Positions 63,203 through 64,000 of a stretch of 64,000 bases of DNA are shown here, one piece after another. This DNA is from Natrinema ejinorense (GTDB lineage Archaea; Halobacteriota; Halobacteria; Halobacteriales; Natrialbaceae). The position numbers were made by a program, and so were the translations under genes. Within the stretch, counting starts at the first letter, position 1; every line of letters starts with the position of its first letter. Under the pieces are notes generated by a model. It ran no database searches. It worked only from the letters and a program-made list of their open reading frames with translations, and was not told the origin of the DNA. The stretch spans positions 3,410,001 through 3,474,000 of the forward strand of contig NZ_NXNI01000001.1 of assembly GCF_002494345.1 (NCBI RefSeq). The letters are read 5' to 3'.

Positions 63203-63535
63203 TCACGGACGGCCGTAGACGGTATAGAGGATCGCCGTGAGGCCGGCGACCTCGCTGATGCTCGCGAAGACGGTCGTCGTCACCGACGACGCACCGACCA
63301 GCGTCGGCAACAGGAACCGAAGGATCGTCGGCACCGCGGCCAGCAGGGTGATCCCGAGCGCGAGCCACAGCAGGGGCGTCCTGCGAACGTCCCGGTAGCC
63401 GTCGTAGGTCCGCTTTGCGATCCAACACGCGATCACGAACGCGGTCGCCTGTCCGAGGAAGACGGCGACCGCGACCGTCGTCGTTCCGCCCTCGCTTTCG
63501 ACCGTTTGCAGTAGTGGTCCGAGCATGACGATCAC
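63203..63535 (-). CDS. Small membrane protein (DUF7521-like), copy 1
   Basis: The protein has 110 residues with three helices (about 20-42, 52-75, 85-107). It shares the pattern W-x-A-K/Y-R-x-Y-x-x-x-R-D-x-R and PLLWLALGITLLAAVPTILR with copy 2. Its ATG overlaps the stop of the winged-helix gene by four bases, which suggests that the regulator controls or senses through these membrane proteins. Confidence 0.7.
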   Translation of the reverse strand: MIVMLGPLLQTVESEGGTTTVAVAVFLGQATAFVIACWIAKRTYDGYRDVRRTPLLWLALGITLLAAVPTILRFLLPTLVGASSVTTTVFASISEVAGLTAILYTVYGRP

Positions 63536-63873
63536 AGGTCCTCGAACAGTCTGGTGAACCGATCGGCGGGATCCTCGTCGCGGCGGTGCACGTCCATCTC
63601 CATCGAGCCCTCGGCGATCTCGATCGCCACGCGCTCGAGTCGCGTGCTGTAGGTCTTGTAGTGGTGTCCATCGGGATCGAGCTCCTGGTATTCGTCGAGG
63701 AACCCCTGGTCCGCGAGCCGGTCGATCCGCCGGTAGATCGTCGGTGGCGAGGCGTCACAGCACTCGGTGAGTCGCTCGACGGACATGGGTTCCTCACTGG
63801 CCGCGATGAGGATACGGCGTGCATACTCGTCGTCGAGTAGGGCGAGCACTTCTCGGTCCTCATCGTCGGGCAT
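63532..63873 (-). CDS. Winged-helix transcription regulator (ArsR-like)
   Basis: The protein has 113 residues from MPDDEDREVLALLDDEYARR. A winged helix with recognition helix ASPPTIYRRIDRLADQGFL (about 50-68) and wing YQELDPDGHHYKTYSTRL is clear. Cys45-Cys46 (TECCDAS) precede the recognition helix and might sense metal or redox. A TATA box (atataaaa on the plus strand, 63897-63904) lies 27 bases before this ATG, so the transcript is leaderless. Confidence 0.85.
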   Translation of the reverse strand: MPDDEDREVLALLDDEYARRILIAASEEPMSVERLTECCDASPPTIYRRIDRLADQGFLDEYQELDPDGHHYKTYSTRLERVAIEIAEGSMEMDVHRRDEDPADRFTRLFEDL

Positions 63874-63896
63874 TCGGTCGTTCGTATGACAGGAGG

Positions 63897-63904
63897 ATAT
63901 AAAA
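63897..63904 (-). promoter_or_regulatory. TATA box of the winged-helix operon
   Basis: On the minus strand it reads ttttatat, centred 27 bases before the ATG at 63873, the first codon of the transcript. This rejects the longer start at 63912. Confidence 0.65.
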
Positions 63905-63943
63905 GAACCCACAGTTTCGCTGCGTGAAACCGTGGCTGGTGGG

Positions 63944-64000
63944 TTATCCTTCCCGCTGTGGTAGCGTCGTCGAGATGACCGCGATCGAGATGAGCGGCTT
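63944..64000 (-). CDS. C-terminal end of a gene outside the window
   Basis: The frame entering from the right edge reads KPLISIAVISTTLPQREG and stops at TAA (63944-63946). Eighteen residues are too few to name a family, but the hydrophobic stretch would fit the last part of a membrane protein. The 70-base gap before the next TATA box supports a real gene end. Confidence 0.4.
   Translation of the reverse strand, partial: KPLISIAVISTTLPQREG

Overview
The window is chromosomal DNA of a halophilic archaeon (Halobacteria). The base composition is high in G+C and rich in ctcgag. Nearly every protein is strongly acidic. Many ATGs lie 26-30 bases behind a TATA-like box with no Shine-Dalgarno, which is leaderless archaeal transcription. 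The core machinery is archaeal: Orc1/Cdc6, PolD small subunit, RadA, Nmd3, Taw2, SufS/SufU. Several families are known mainly or only from haloarchaea. Codon and sequence style suggests the Natrinema/Haloterrigena group, but that is an inference. Family names of the DUF type are from memory, not from a search.

Layout. 1-6.7 kb: the end of ketopantoate reductase, a NifU-domain protein, several haloarchaeal orphans including a two-gene unit behind a double DtxR-like iron box, a PHP phosphoesterase and a RecJ-like DHH nuclease. 6.9-9.5 kb: an SDR/DUF4166/YndJ operon. 9.6-24 kb: a tetrapyrrole island (hemC-cobA-hemD, hemL, hemB). It is interleaved with nitrogen-oxide and ammonium genes: truncated hemoglobin, a quinol-type nitric oxide reductase behind a NarO-like palindrome, a sensor kinase, and an Amt ammonium channel fused to a P-II domain with a coupled leader ORF. 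An aldehyde dehydrogenase follows. A 697-bp IS6-type element with 8-bp target duplications sits just upstream of a 7Fe-type ferredoxin.

24-40 kb: mostly housekeeping and haloarchaeal conserved genes. These are a second PHP protein, a zinc alcohol dehydrogenase, DUF5784, an epimerase/membrane pair, a YkgJ-type cysteine cluster protein, a tRNA-like sequence, an IS200/IS605-like right-end remnant, an XPD/DinG-type helicase, taw2-nmd3, a response regulator with a Glu phosphosite, an HD protein, a small membrane protein that seems to start at CTG, and sufU. 40-45 kb: a complete ECF-type importer (S-like, double-ATPase and T proteins), followed by a ComB-like phosphatase.

45-64 kb: radA, a PQQ-type propeller protein, htpX-pspAB, a lipoprotein, an M50 protease with CBS domains, an ABC-2 exporter, polD1, two tandem signal peptidases and orc1/cdc6. 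Next to orc1 is an intergenic region with several origin-recognition-box-like sequences, the probable replication origin. sufS and an operon of a winged-helix regulator with small membrane proteins finish the window.

Non-coding signals that the genes do not explain are: three clusters of perfect short hairpins (about 5.0, 26.5 and 60.1 kb), a hairpin element present in three diverged copies with compensatory stem changes (32.6, 45.0 and 57.4 kb), a nested hairpin in a convergent gap (53.6 kb), and 21-bp inverted repeats upstream of the ammonium channel gene.
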